Positions 31,247 to 40,218 of a stretch of DNA of 44,552 bases are shown here, piece after piece. The notes beneath the pieces are model-generated. The model was not told the DNA's origin and made no database searches. It saw only the letters and a list, made by a program, of their open reading frames with translations. Numbering within the stretch: the stretch's first letter is position 1; each line of letters starts with the position of its first letter. The position numbers and the translations under genes were made by a program. Source of the stretch: Borrelia sp. RT5S (GTDB taxonomy: Bacteria > Spirochaetota > Spirochaetia > Borreliales > Borreliaceae); NCBI RefSeq assembly GCF_021165755.1, contig NZ_CP088941.1, positions 1 to 44,552 of the forward strand, in the 5' to 3' direction.

Positions 31247-32008
31247 CTAATACTTATGCTGAACCTTAGAAGCTGCTTGCTGCATTTTGTGAGCTGCACC
31301 CCGTAGCGTATCAAACGCGTCCTTAAACTTCTCAGGCACGTCCCCTAGCTGGTCTTTGTCTAGCTGGGCACGAACACCCCTATCAAAATCTGAGTTTACA
31401 TGGTCCATAAGGTTTTTAATACATTCTTTAAGGCCACCCTTTACCGCATTCGCATAACCTTGCCGCCCATCAATATTATTAACACAAGACTCATTAACAC
31501 CAAGTGCCTTTGCAGCCCGCTTAACCTTGTCAAGTGTATTAGAATCACCACTTTCTTCAATCTCGGCTAATTTTTTTGCTAACTCCAACCGCCCCAAGGC
31601 ATTCTTTATATTCCCTAACACAGGGCTCGCAAGATCACCTGTATAGCCAGCACCAACTAAAGACTTGAAAGCTAGATCCATCTTACCAGCTGACTCTTTA
31701 ATCTCATCAATAAACTCAGATTTCTTCTTCTTGTCCTCTTTGTTGTCATTAGTGCTATTGTAAGTCGCTTCAGCACTAGCCTTAGCTGCTGCAGCAATCT
31801 TATCAAGATCATCCTTACTTAAAGACTTAACCTCAGCAGCAGACCGACCCGTAGCCTTACTAACCTCCTCAACTGCCCGCGCAGCAACAACCTTAATATC
31901 CTCAACGGGTCTTGTTACAACCCCGCCTTCAGCTTCAGCCTTAAACCACCACTTACAGCTACCAATAAACAACATCAATAGCAAAATACTCATTACTTTT
32001 ACATGCAT
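31247..32008 (-). CDS. Surface lipoprotein, paralogous family, copy 1
   Basis: The protein has 253 residues. The signal (MHVKVMSILLLMLFIGSC) ends in Cys18, followed by KWW. The mature part is helical: an EVSKATGRSAAEVKSL block, EFIDEIKESAGKMDLAFKSLVGAGYTG (the best conserved block), then a pair of cysteines (SCVNNI and ECIKNLM) and a final amphipathic helix. It belongs to a group of six related genes in this window. I cannot assign it to Vsp, Vlp, Erp, Mlp or Dbp. As a predicted lipoprotein it is probably exposed at the outer membrane. Confidence 0.8.
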   Translation of the reverse strand: MHVKVMSILLLMLFIGSCKWWFKAEAEGGVVTRPVEDIKVVAARAVEEVSKATGRSAAEVKSLSKDDLDKIAAAAKASAEATYNSTNDNKEDKKKKSEFIDEIKESAGKMDLAFKSLVGAGYTGDLASPVLGNIKNALGRLELAKKLAEIEESGDSNTLDKVKRAAKALGVNESCVNNIDGRQGYANAVKGGLKECIKNLMDHVNSDFDRGVRAQLDKDQLGDVPEKFKDAFDTLRGAAHKMQQAASKVQHKY

Positions 32009-32100
32009 AACAAGTCACCTCTCCCTTTCTTCAAGGGTACTCCATAAGAGGCAATAAACAATATCAAGCTGTAACTAATGGTTAGCGATGAAGTCAAATG

Positions 32101-32838
32101 CTAGTACTTAAGCATGACCTTATACGAAGCAGCGCTCATAGCGTGGGCTGCATCCCATAGGTTACCCAAAGGGTCTTTAAATTTATAAGGTGTGTCTTTT
32201 AAAGCAAGGCCTAACTTATCACGAACACCCTCTTCAAATAAATCAGCTACACCCTCCATAAGATTTTTAACACAAGCTTTAATTCCATTAGCTGGTGCAT
32301 CGGTGTACTCCTTGTTATTTTCAATTTCCTTTATACAAGAAACATCACCACCAGACTCCAAAGCAGCCTCTGATGCTTCTTCTAATGCATTACCACCACC
32401 ACGCTCTGCGAGCCTAGTCAGCTTCCCAGCTAACTCCAGCCTACCCAAAGCGGAGCTCATATTACCTATCACAGCTGCCGCACCACCCCTGAGGCCAACA
32501 CTAACTAATGACTTGAAAGCCACATCAAATTTACCAGCTGCTTCTCTAATCTCATCAATAAACACAAAAACCTGCCTCTCATCATTCCTATCATTAGAGC
32601 TCCTAAAGGCCTCCTCAGCACTATCCTTGGCAGCTTTAGCAAACTTTTCAACCCCGTCTAAAGACTTAACCTCAGCTACAGACTTACCCGTAGCCTTGCT
32701 AACACCCTCAGCCGCCCATTGTTCCACAAGCTCGGGGGAGTCTTGCTCCACCTCAGACTCAAGTGTATCTTCAGCCTTCCCTGACTTACAACTGGTAAAC
32801 AATATCAATATCAAAATACCTATCACTCTTGCATACAT
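32101..32838 (-). CDS. Surface lipoprotein, paralogous family, copy 2
   Basis: The protein has 245 residues. The signal ends in ILFTSC (Cys17) and lacks the WW pair that several siblings have. The conserved blocks are GVSKATGKSVAEVKSLDG, IDEIREAAGKFDVAFKSLVSVGL, SCIKEI and KACVKNLMEGV. In the leader, TACCTTTGAAGGAATAGGAG before the ATG is close to the leaders of copies 1 and 3, so the group shares a promoter/leader type. It differs from copy 3 mainly in the N-terminal 70 residues and the loop after the VAFKSL block. Confidence 0.8.
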   Translation of the reverse strand: MYARVIGILILILFTSCKSGKAEDTLESEVEQDSPELVEQWAAEGVSKATGKSVAEVKSLDGVEKFAKAAKDSAEEAFRSSNDRNDERQVFVFIDEIREAAGKFDVAFKSLVSVGLRGGAAAVIGNMSSALGRLELAGKLTRLAERGGGNALEEASEAALESGGDVSCIKEIENNKEYTDAPANGIKACVKNLMEGVADLFEEGVRDKLGLALKDTPYKFKDPLGNLWDAAHAMSAASYKVMLKY

Positions 32839-32944
32839 AAAAACACTCCTATTCCTTCAAAGGTACTTCACAAGAAGTAATAAGCAATTAAATGGCAAGC
32901 AAATAAGATACCAAAATTATTTGCTAGTGATGTGTTAGTAAATA

Positions 32945-33685
32945 CTAATACTTAACCTTATGTGAAGCTGAGCCTAAAGATAGAGCTGCATCCCATAGTT
33001 TATTTAAAGAGTCTTTAAACTTATAAGGTGCATATCTTAAAGCACTACCCAACTTATCACGGACACCCTTTTCAAATAAATCAATTACACTCCCCATAAG
33101 ATTTTTAACACAAGCTTTAATTCCATTAGCGTGTGCATTAGCATATCCTCTAGTGTTTTCAATGCTTTTCATACAAGAAATATCACCACCAAACTCCCAT
33201 ACGGTTTTCCTAGCCTCCTCAACTATATGGATACCGCCACGGTCACTCTCTATTATGGCTGCTAGCTTGCCAGCCAACCCCAACTTTCCCAAAGCGGAGC
33301 TCATATTCCCCAATACCAGATCCACAATATCGTCACTGTAGCCAGCAGCAATCAATGCATTGAAGGCTAAATCAAGCTTAAGAGCTGATTCTCTAATCTG
33401 CTCAATAAGCTCAGAATTTTTCTGATCACTACTAATCCCATCAGCACTGCAAGCAGCAGCATCAGCAAACTGTTCAAGATCTTCTTTACTTAAGTTCTTA
33501 ATCTCCTCTACAGACCTACCTGTAGCACTACCAACAGCTTCAGCAGCCTTTTGCGCTACAGCTGTTAAAGACTCCACTGCCAATTCAATCTCACCCCCGC
33601 CCCTAGTCTTATACCACCATACACAACCAATAATCGATGTACAACCAACAACCGTCGTTAGAAAACACAGCACGCACATAAACAA
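32945..33685 (-). CDS. Surface lipoprotein, paralogous family, copy 3
   Basis: The protein has 246 residues. Two candidate lipidated Cys exist: Cys15 (TVVGC) and Cys21 (SIIGC). Cys21 aligns with siblings because VWWYKT follows. Blocks: GSATGRSVEEIKNLSKEDLEQF, IRESALKLDLAFNALIAAGYSD, SCMKSI and KACVKNLMGSVIDLFEKGVRDKL. The C-terminal third is very like copy 2 (GVRDKLGSALRYAPYKFKD), and the N-terminal part is unlike it. That patchwork suggests exchange between neighbours. Siblings carry Lys/Glu-rich loops near 80-90 that are shorter here. Confidence 0.8.
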   Translation of the reverse strand: MFMCVLCFLTTVVGCTSIIGCVWWYKTRGGGEIELAVESLTAVAQKAAEAVGSATGRSVEEIKNLSKEDLEQFADAAACSADGISSDQKNSELIEQIRESALKLDLAFNALIAAGYSDDIVDLVLGNMSSALGKLGLAGKLAAIIESDRGGIHIVEEARKTVWEFGGDISCMKSIENTRGYANAHANGIKACVKNLMGSVIDLFEKGVRDKLGSALRYAPYKFKDSLNKLWDAALSLGSASHKVKY

Positions 33686-33966
33686 ACCACTCCTATCCCT
33701 TTAAAGGTACTACACAAGAAGCAAGAAGCAATTAAATGGCAAGTAAATAGACGTTAAATTATCGGCTATCAAAAAGGCTTTTTACTAACCTTTTAAAGGG
33801 TTATTCGTTTGATATGTTGTTCTACTTTAGCAATGATTTATAAAGGATTTAGTGGTATACTTATACGCTGTATCTGGCAAGATAGGTGGTTTATTAGACT
33901 GCAAGTATGCACCGATGGGTGTTTTAAAGCAAATCATGCTGGGTATTAAAGTAAGGAGAGGGCTTT

Positions 33967-34377
33967 ATGAATGCATTGGGTTTTATTGGGGCGGTTTTGT
34001 TTGTGGTATACGTGTACGTGTCAGGAGCTTGCATATTACGAATCATTGAAGCTATTTTTAGTGGTAAGAAAAGGGATTCGGTAAGCAGGGTTGTGTATAG
34101 GAGTAGCAGTATGAGTAGAGGTAGGAACAACAGGGTAGCTCCAGACAGCGCAGAGGACGTTTATGTTAAGAATTTGGGCTCTGAGAAAAGACAAGAACAG
34201 CAAGATATTTTAAAGCAAAGACGGGCTGTGCGCTTGCGGGTACAAGAACAGCAAGATATTATCAAACAAAGACAGGCTGCGCGAGCACAAAAGAAACTTG
34301 ATGATTGGCAACAAAAACAACGATTCATTTTGGCGCAAAAGCAGGGTATTTTAAGAAAAAACAAAACTTATTTATAA
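33967..34377 (+). CDS. Membrane-anchored basic coiled-coil protein, copy 1
   Basis: The protein has 136 residues. A hydrophobic N-terminal helix (LGFIGAVLFVVYVYVSGACILRIIEAIF) is followed by a basic Ser/Arg stretch. The motif EDVYVKNLG is shared with the paralogue at 38830. The C-terminal half is a Gln/Arg-rich coiled coil with duplicated QEQQDILKQRR and QEQQDIIKQRQ. GGAGAGG precedes the ATG. The topology suggests an inner-membrane protein with a cytoplasmic tail that could bind nucleic acid; the family is unknown. Confidence 0.6.
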   Translation: MNALGFIGAVLFVVYVYVSGACILRIIEAIFSGKKRDSVSRVVYRSSSMSRGRNNRVAPDSAEDVYVKNLGSEKRQEQQDILKQRRAVRLRVQEQQDIIKQRQAARAQKKLDDWQQKQRFILAQKQGILRKNKTYL

Positions 34378-34469
34378 TGCTTTAGGAACTCCAGAACAGA
34401 CAGGTACTTTAGCTTTTCTAAAGTTGTAATTAAAGTCCTATTAAGAAGAAGCTGGGCATGAAATGACAT

Positions 34470-34495
34470 ATCCAAGGCGCTAGGGCGCCTTGGAT
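34470..34495 (+). terminator. Terminator-like hairpin
   Basis: A perfect 11-bp stem, ATCCAAGGCGC with GCGCCTTGGAT, has loop TAGG. There is no strong T-tract (ACTTAATAG). It follows the coiled-coil gene by about 90 bases; a related AAGGCGC/GCGCCTT hairpin follows the paralogous gene (39288-39307). Confidence 0.5.
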
Positions 34496-34734
34496 ACTTA
34501 ATAGTAGGTATCCGTAAATTCATTACTGACGTTGACCGACATGCCTACCGCTAATTTTAAATAAGGCAATAGTTGCTAAGAACAGATTTAAATCTTTAAG
34601 TCACGAGTGGAGTTATGCACGCATAACTAGTAGAGGTTAAATTATAATATCTTCTCTGAAAAGTAGTAATTTGATACAGTGGGCGCGAGGGAGAGGTATG
34701 AATAAATAACATAAGAGAAGCCCTGGGTATGAGT

Positions 34735-35060
34735 ATTCAGCGAAGGCCTTTTTTGATAAGGGTTTCGAGGATGATGTTGTAGATCGTTTTTTCTTTTAAA
34801 GTAAAGAATACTATGATAAGGGTGTGATAAGGGTGTGCGTTATAGTATTGAGTCACTTGAGGAACGACTTGTTGTGTTTAAGGAGCAGTTTACTACACTT
34901 AGTGTCGAGTTAGTGTCGAGCTTATTGGAAGGATACGACAAGGGTTGAGTCTAAGAACGACAATTTTAATGCAATTAGTGCAGCAATTAAACCATTTTTT
35001 GGATGTTGGGAAATATAGCTGTAGCTGCTTTGGGAGCTGGAAGCATTTTTAGAACAGTTA
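34735..35060 (+). pseudogene. bdr: Bdr-family gene remnant
   Basis: Fragments in different frames read KAFFDKGFEDDVVDRFFF and SIESLEERLVVFKEQFTTLS. They match the Bdr head (FLDKGFPEAVVQYVLLR) and its following coiled coil, ending in a hydrophobic tail near 34985. There are stops and frameshifts (TTTTAAAG near 34795; a tandem GTGATAAGGGT and a tandem GTGTCGAGTTA). The frame after ATG 34698 ends at the fourth codon (ATG AAT AAA TAA). It is a decayed bdr. Confidence 0.65.
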
Positions 35061-35065
35061 TTTAG

Positions 35066-35085
35066 TTGCTGTATAACATTTCATA
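35066..35085. repeat. Shared 20-base leader element (copy 1)
   Basis: TTGCTGTATAACATTTCATA occurs identically at 35066-35085 and 39521-39540. Each copy is followed by a similar ATTTAGACYTTTRTAAGRGAAGCATT-type stretch and a paralogous gene. It is probably part of a shared promoter or leader region that was duplicated together with the gene. Confidence 0.7.
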
Positions 35086-35173
35086 GGTATATATTTAGAC
35101 TTTTGTAAGGGAAACATTTTGTATACCTAGGTTTGGGCTTCCATAAGTAAGATAAGCGATATTAAACAAGGCA

Positions 35174-35785
35174 ATGTTTAAAGCAAGTGAAGCGATTTAC
35201 AAAACAGAATATTTTAATAAATATAGCAATGAAACAGTACTAGATATGTATAAAGATAAGTATGGTATGAGTAAGGGATTTTTAAAGGAGTGTATAGATG
35301 AATTTACCAAATTTATTAAAGAAAACCACAAAGAGAACTTTAAAATAGTAATAGACTATCGTAATTGGTATGCTAAGCTACGGGGTAGCCAGAAGAAGTA
35401 TTTAATTGACCTTGAAGAAAAAGGAAGGCTTAGTGAGGATCAGTTTTACGGCATTAACTTTGCTCGTGATTATTTAGAAAAAATGCATCTATTTTATTTA
35501 AAAACAGGGCGTTTAGAAAAGGAGAGCAGACAAGAGTATAATACCAGTCTTTATACATTTTTCTTACTATACAATGGTGCTGTTATTTCAGCATTAAGAG
35601 TACCTTTTGATACCTCTAGTAAAGAATTCTTTATTCAAGTTTATAAAGGTACCTTTAATTTTTTTAAATCAAAATATTATCGATTAAAGGAAATAACTGA
35701 AGTAAGTAAACTACTTAAACGTGATAAATCAAAGAATGCAGCTTTACTAAAAAACTATTATATGCGATATAGAGATTTAATATAA
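35174..35785 (+). CDS. Unidentified 200-residue family, copy 1
   Basis: The protein has 203 residues, helical and Lys/Tyr-rich. It is paralogous to genes at 39607 and 42580: IYKTEYFNKYSNETVLDMYKDKYGMSKGF, YGINFARDYL, LLYNGAVISAL, PFDTSSKEFFIQVYKGTFNFF. No membrane segment, signal or known motif is seen. The 5' end is odd: aligned with copy 2, the expected start ATGAGTGATATT is ATAAGCGATATT here, and the annotated ATG lies 24 bases further on after a frameshift, without an RBS. Expression of this copy is doubtful. A CCAAGG/CCTTGG hairpin follows (about 35811-35836). Confidence 0.55.
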   Translation: MFKASEAIYKTEYFNKYSNETVLDMYKDKYGMSKGFLKECIDEFTKFIKENHKENFKIVIDYRNWYAKLRGSQKKYLIDLEEKGRLSEDQFYGINFARDYLEKMHLFYLKTGRLEKESRQEYNTSLYTFFLLYNGAVISALRVPFDTSSKEFFIQVYKGTFNFFKSKYYRLKEITEVSKLLKRDKSKNAALLKNYYMRYRDLI

Positions 35786-36000
35786 CGAATTAAAAGGACA
35801 TAGTAAAAACCCAAGGCTTTTACCTTGGCTTTTGACGATGGACATAATTTATATTTAAAACATTATACTAATAAATAGTAGGACTAAATCAGATAAAGGC
35901 AACAATAAACCCAAAACAAGACCTGTTTTAATAAAAAGAATCTTAACACTCATATTGGTTTGACAAGTCATCTCTACTTAACCTTTAACACATTTATTGT

Positions 36001-36795
36001 TTAGCTTTTCCATTGCCTAAACTGAACCTTTCTTGCTGCCTGACTTATGTCCCAAGCTGCTTTTTGTAGTTTATTCAAGGCATCTTTAAACTTATCAGGT
36101 GCGTTTGGTGCAGCATCTCTTAATTCATTACAAATGCCTCCCCCCCTACTATCACTAAACAGGTCGTCTACATTATCCATAAGATTTTTAATACAATCTT
36201 TAAGTCCCTCCTCTGGAGCCTTATCACTCGCTTTATCATTCCGCTGCTTTTTATCTTCAATATTGCTCATACAAGACCCAGCAGCATACCCATACTTATT
36301 CACGTCTTTTCTAATATCTTCTATTGTATTGCCACCCTTATTCTCTAATATCTTTTCCAGCTTGCCACCCAACTCTAACTTCTTCACCGCAGTATTTACT
36401 TTATCAACCACTATACTAGCCTCATTACCGCTGTACCCAGCAGCCACCAAAGACTTAAAAGCCACACCAAACTTATCAGCTGACTCTTTAATCTCATCAA
36501 TAAATTCAGACTTCTTCTTGTTATTGTGCTCATCAGCACTCTTAAGGGTCTCTTCAGAGCTCTCCTTAGCCTCAACAGCAAGCTTAGAAAGCTCATCTTT
36601 ACTTAAAGACTTAACCTCATCAACAGACTGACCAGTAGCCTTGCTAACCTCAGCAGCAGCCCGCTGGGCTGTAACCACTGGAGCCTCACGTTGTGTTTCC
36701 TTAACTATTTTTTTAATCCCCCCACTAGCTTGACCCCACCACTCGCAACCAACAAATAATGTTAGTAACGAAATACTTACTACTCTTACATACAT
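36001..36795 (-). CDS. Surface lipoprotein, paralogous family, copy 4
   Basis: The protein has 264 residues. The signal (MYVRVVSISLLTLFVGC) gives Cys17 followed by EWW. It has the family blocks EVSKATGQSVDEVKSLSKDEL, EFIDEIKESADKFGVAFKSLVAAGYSG, SCMSNI and KDCIKNLMDNVDDLF, with an insertion near the second Cys (KKQRNDKASDKAPEEG) and a longer C-terminal end. Its leader resembles those of the copies at 37-38 kb (CACACCTCTCCTG on the plus strand), suggesting the same regulation. Confidence 0.8.
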   Translation of the reverse strand: MYVRVVSISLLTLFVGCEWWGQASGGIKKIVKETQREAPVVTAQRAAAEVSKATGQSVDEVKSLSKDELSKLAVEAKESSEETLKSADEHNNKKKSEFIDEIKESADKFGVAFKSLVAAGYSGNEASIVVDKVNTAVKKLELGGKLEKILENKGGNTIEDIRKDVNKYGYAAGSCMSNIEDKKQRNDKASDKAPEEGLKDCIKNLMDNVDDLFSDSRGGGICNELRDAAPNAPDKFKDALNKLQKAAWDISQAARKVQFRQWKS

Positions 36796-36973
36796 AAAAA
36801 CACACCTCTCCTGTATTACAAAGGTATTTCATAACAAAAAGATTAGCAATAAGAGTAAGTTAAGATGACTAGGGAATAAAGCCCAGCAAATGCTAAGTGA
36901 TTCTTTAAACGTAATATTTAATATTTATTGCTTAGTTATTAATACTTAAACTTAATCCTGTATGCTACCTGAC

Positions 36974-37701
36974 TCATTTGTGAGCTGCACTACGTAGGTT
37001 ATCCAAGGCATCTTTATACTTATCATGTGAGTTATTGCTATCTATCGTGGTAAAAGAAGTATCCCTATGAAAATTTGAAAGCACATTATAAATAAGAGTA
37101 TACACACAAACATTAAGATCATCTTTTTTTTAAGGTTTTCCTTTTCTTTCTCAGCAAGCCTTTTTTGCTCATTAATTTTACTGATACAAGACTGCGTATC
37201 ACCAAGTGCCTGCACCGCCTGCTTAACCTCTTCAAGTTTTTTGTAATTACCACTCTTCTCGATCTCAGCTAGTTGTTTTGATAACTTCAACTTCTCAGAA
37301 GTAATCTTGATTTTATCGATCACATGATCCACATCATCACCATCGTACCCAGCAGCAACCAATGCATTGATAGCCAAATCAAGCTTGCCAGCTGACTTTT
37401 TCATCTCATCAATAAGTTCAGATCTCTTCTTTTGATTGTTATCATCCTTAGTACTCTCAAAGGTTTCAACAGTACCAGTCTTTGTGTTAAAAGCCATCTT
37501 ATCAAGCTCATCTTTAGTTAAAGCCCCAACCTCAGCTACATCTCTATCAGTAGCCTTGCTTCCTGCCTCAACTGCCTTAGAAGACGCAACTTTAATATCT
37601 CCAACGGGCTTGGTTTCGGCGCCTTCAGCTTCAACCTTAGACCACCACTTGCAACCAGCAAATAACGTTAGTAGACAAATACTTACTACTCTTACTTTCA
37701 T
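36974..37701 (-). pseudogene. Surface lipoprotein, paralogous family, copy 5, frameshifted
   Basis: I chose ATG 37701, preceded by GGGAGGTG; a frame to 37719 is open. The signal (MKVRVVSICLLTLFAGC) is followed by KWWSKVEAEG as in copy 1. At an A8 tract (T8 at 37124-37131 on the plus strand) the frame runs into KKMILMFVCILLFIMCF and stops at 37042. One base shifted, it reads DDLNVCVYTLIYN, then DKYKDALDNLRSAAHK, the family C-terminus, and ends at 36974. The second conserved Cys block (CIKNLM) is degraded. Slippage at A8 could switch the product, but decay is more likely. Confidence 0.7.
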
Positions 37702-37918
37702 AATAAACACACCTCCCATGTACTACAAAGGTATTTTATAACAAAAGATTAGCAATAAGTAAGAGTAAGTTAAGATGACTAGGGAATAAAGCCCAGCAAA
37801 TGCTAAGTGAGGTAATGTGCTTTAAAGCATCATGGCATTAAAATATGAATTTAATAATTCGCTATACCAAGAATATGGTGCAGCGAATACCGAAATTTAA
37901 AATACTAGCTTTACCATA

Positions 37919-38662
37919 TTAATAATATCTAGATTTAAGTGCCTTTGCTGCTCTACTAATATCATGAGCTGCAACACGCAGGTTTTCTATGGCATCTTTA
38001 AACTGATTTGATGCCTCTCCATTGAATAATAGATCACGAACTCCTATAGCAAAATATGAATCTATGTCAGTCAATAGACTTCGTGCACATGTATTAATTG
38101 TATTCTTTATGTGTAAAGCCTCTTTATCATTCTCAATATTATTTATGCATGCATGCTTACCAAGCGCCTTTAAGGCTTCCTTAGCATCATCCATTGTGTT
38201 CTCATTGTTTTCTAACACATCCGTTAACTTACCTATTAGTGATATGCTTTCTAAAGCTTTAGCAATATTATCCAATGCAGGTACCGCACCAGCATTGCTG
38301 AGGCCTGAAGCTACTAATGAATTAAGAGCAAAATCGAACCTTTGAGTAGATTCTCTAATCTCATTAATAAACTCAGATTTACTTTTATTGCTATACTCAT
38401 TCTCAGTACTCCTAAGGGCCCTCTGAGCACTCATTTTTATGTCCCCAGTAACATTTTCAATTTCCTCTTGATTTAAAGCTTTAATTTCCTTGACATCCTT
38501 AGCTGTACTTGTCTCATCTGATGCCTTACCTGTTAACTTTGCTCTGAGAGCCTCCAATTCTTTTTCATCGTACCCCAACCCATCCTTATCCTTTCTATCC
38601 TTACAACCAATAAATAATATAAATAATATAAATATTGAAATGCTAACGATTTTTATATTCAT
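37919..38662 (-). CDS. Surface lipoprotein, paralogous family, copy 6 (divergent)
   Basis: The protein has 247 residues. The signal (MNIKIVSISIFILFILFIGC) gives Cys20, followed by KDRKDKDG instead of WW. It has family blocks in diverged form: EFINEIRESTQRFDFALNSLVASGLS, ACINNI, NTCARSLL and a C-terminal amphipathic helix (AIENLRVAAHDISRAAKALK). It is the most divergent member. AGTGCTTTGACATG at its start differs from the leaders of its siblings, so expression may differ. Confidence 0.75.
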   Translation of the reverse strand: MNIKIVSISIFILFILFIGCKDRKDKDGLGYDEKELEALRAKLTGKASDETSTAKDVKEIKALNQEEIENVTGDIKMSAQRALRSTENEYSNKSKSEFINEIRESTQRFDFALNSLVASGLSNAGAVPALDNIAKALESISLIGKLTDVLENNENTMDDAKEALKALGKHACINNIENDKEALHIKNTINTCARSLLTDIDSYFAIGVRDLLFNGEASNQFKDAIENLRVAAHDISRAAKALKSRYY

Positions 38663-38829
38663 GTCAAAGCACCCCTACTATCTTGTAAGGTACTGCACAA
38701 GAGGCAATAAACAAGTTATATGCATACTTAATTTTAGATATTAAAGGATATTATTAAGATTTAAACCTGTTAAGTGTTCCTAAAACACAAGACAAGTTGT
38801 ATGATTGAAGAAGCAATGGAGAGGATTGC

Positions 38830-39267
38830 ATGTATAGAGTACTTTTATTAATTGGTGGGTCGCTTTTATTCGTGCTTTATGTTTTAATATCAGGATTTTG
38901 CATACTTGAAGCGATTAAGTCCTTTTTTAATAAAAATAAGCTTAATAGTAGTTTTATGTCTGAAGTTGGTCAAGTTAAGAAGCGAAGCAGCGAGGCAGGT
39001 GATGTGGATGAGGGCACTGTTTATGTTAAAAATTTGGGCACTAGTAGAGTAAGGCCACAAAATGGGTTGGGGGGCCCCAGAAGGGCGGAGTATTCAGCTC
39101 CAGTTGCAAGTAAACACAAGCTTGAGAAGCCCGAGCTGGATGCTAGTGAACTAGATAGGATGAAACAAAGGCGAGAGAGGTTAAAGAAGGCTAATGAAGA
39201 AAGGGAAGCTGCAATAGCTCTTAATAGGCAAATGAGAATGGATAAATTTACTAAAGGAAAGCCATAG
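38830..39267 (+). CDS. Membrane-anchored basic coiled-coil protein, copy 2
   Basis: The protein has 145 residues and is paralogous to 33967: hydrophobic N-terminal helix (LLLIGGSLLFVLYVLISGFCILEAI), GTVYVKNLG motif, basic C-terminal helix (MKQRRERLKKANEEREAA). The middle differs (RPQNGLGGPRRAEYS). GGAGAGG lies before the ATG. As with copy 1 it lies directly after a lipoprotein block in opposite orientation, and a 200-residue-family gene follows. Confidence 0.6.
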   Translation: MYRVLLLIGGSLLFVLYVLISGFCILEAIKSFFNKNKLNSSFMSEVGQVKKRSSEAGDVDEGTVYVKNLGTSRVRPQNGLGGPRRAEYSAPVASKHKLEKPELDASELDRMKQRRERLKKANEEREAAIALNRQMRMDKFTKGKP

Positions 39268-39287
39268 GTAAAGTAAAAATGGGAGAA

Positions 39288-39307
39288 AAGGCGCCTTACA
39301 GCGCCTT
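39288..39307 (+). terminator. Terminator-like hairpin
   Basis: AAGGCGC (39288-39294) pairs with GCGCCTT (39301-39307) around a 6-base loop, 20 bases after the gene stop. Confidence 0.5.
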
Positions 39308-39606
39308 ATGTTATCTTAATAATTTCATTTTGCACATAAATACCAATGTACTACTAGTTTTAAATAAAACAATAGACAATAAGAATATGCTAGCATTACT
39401 ATGCTACCTTTAGTGTAATTGTGTAAGTGGTATAACCAATAAGAAGTAGCTTACTATTAGTAGTATCGTGATATGATGAAAGTAAGGACTGCGAGGAAAT
39501 TATTTAGTTAAAAGTAAAAATTGCTGTATAACATTTCATATGTATTTAGACCTTTATAAGAGAAGCATTGGTTTTTTATAAACAGGCTTGAGCTTGCATA
39601 ATTAAG

Positions 39607-40218
39607 ATGAGTGATATTAAGGTGCAGGTTTTAGCAAGGGAAGCAATTGAAATGATTTACAAAACAGAATACTCTAGTAAATATAGCAATGAAACAGTTC
39701 TGGATATGTACCGGTATAAGTACGGAATGAGTAAGGGATTTGTAGGGGAGTGTATAGCTAAGTTTTTTAAATTCATTAAAGACAACCACAAGGAGTACTT
39801 TGGAATAATAATAGACTATTTTGTTTGGTATGATAGGCTACAGGATGATGATGAGAAGCAATATTTAGATTCCATTGAAGAAAAAGGGAAGCTTGGTGAG
39901 GATGAGTTTTACGGCATTAACTTTGCTTATGATTATTTATCAAAAGTGTATTTCCTACATTCAAGACCAAGGCGTTTTAAAGAAGAGAACAGACAAGAAT
40001 ACCATACCGATATTTTGCTTTACAACGGAGCTATTGCTTCAGCATTAGGATTGCCTTTTGATGCCTCTAGTAACGAATGTTTTATTCAAGTTTATAAAGA
40101 TACCTTTAATTTTTTTAAAACAAAATATTATAGATTAAAGGAAATATCTGAAGTAAGTAAACTACTTAAACTTGATAAAACAAAGAATGCATCTTTACTA
40201 AAAAAACGTTATATGTGA
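39607..40218 (+). CDS. Unidentified 200-residue family, copy 2
   Basis: The protein has 203 residues and starts MSDIKVQVLAREAIEMIYKTEY. It carries KYGMSKGFVGECIAKFFKFIKDNHKEYF, YGINFAYDYLSK, LLYNGAIASALGLPFDASSNECFIQVYKDTFNFFK. It is the best-preserved of the two closest copies: the start is intact and the shared leader element lies about 70 bases before it. No known domain is recognised. A repeated gene with a shared leader and hairpin indicates a unit duplicated as a block with the membrane coiled-coil gene. Confidence 0.6.
   Translation: MSDIKVQVLAREAIEMIYKTEYSSKYSNETVLDMYRYKYGMSKGFVGECIAKFFKFIKDNHKEYFGIIIDYFVWYDRLQDDDEKQYLDSIEEKGKLGEDEFYGINFAYDYLSKVYFLHSRPRRFKEENRQEYHTDILLYNGAIASALGLPFDASSNECFIQVYKDTFNFFKTKYYRLKEISEVSKLLKLDKTKNASLLKKRYM

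Noticed and set aside
32192-32938. Plus-strand frame of 248 codons opposite a lipoprotein gene
   Set aside because: The minus strand gives a lipoprotein with signal and family matches; the plus frame is Ser/Leu/Pro-rich noise, typical of an antisense shadow.
33852-34049. Plus-strand 65-codon frame before the membrane coiled-coil gene
   Set aside because: It overlaps the well-supported gene at 33967 in another frame and has no RBS.
36047-36631. Plus-strand frame opposite lipoprotein copy 4
   Set aside because: It is antisense to a gene with clear paralogues and has no RBS or family.
31247-38662. Vsp/Vlp (variable major protein) silent cassettes
   Set aside because: Each gene has its own signal peptide, RBS and leader, and the conserved blocks do not match Vsp or Vlp sequences as I know them.
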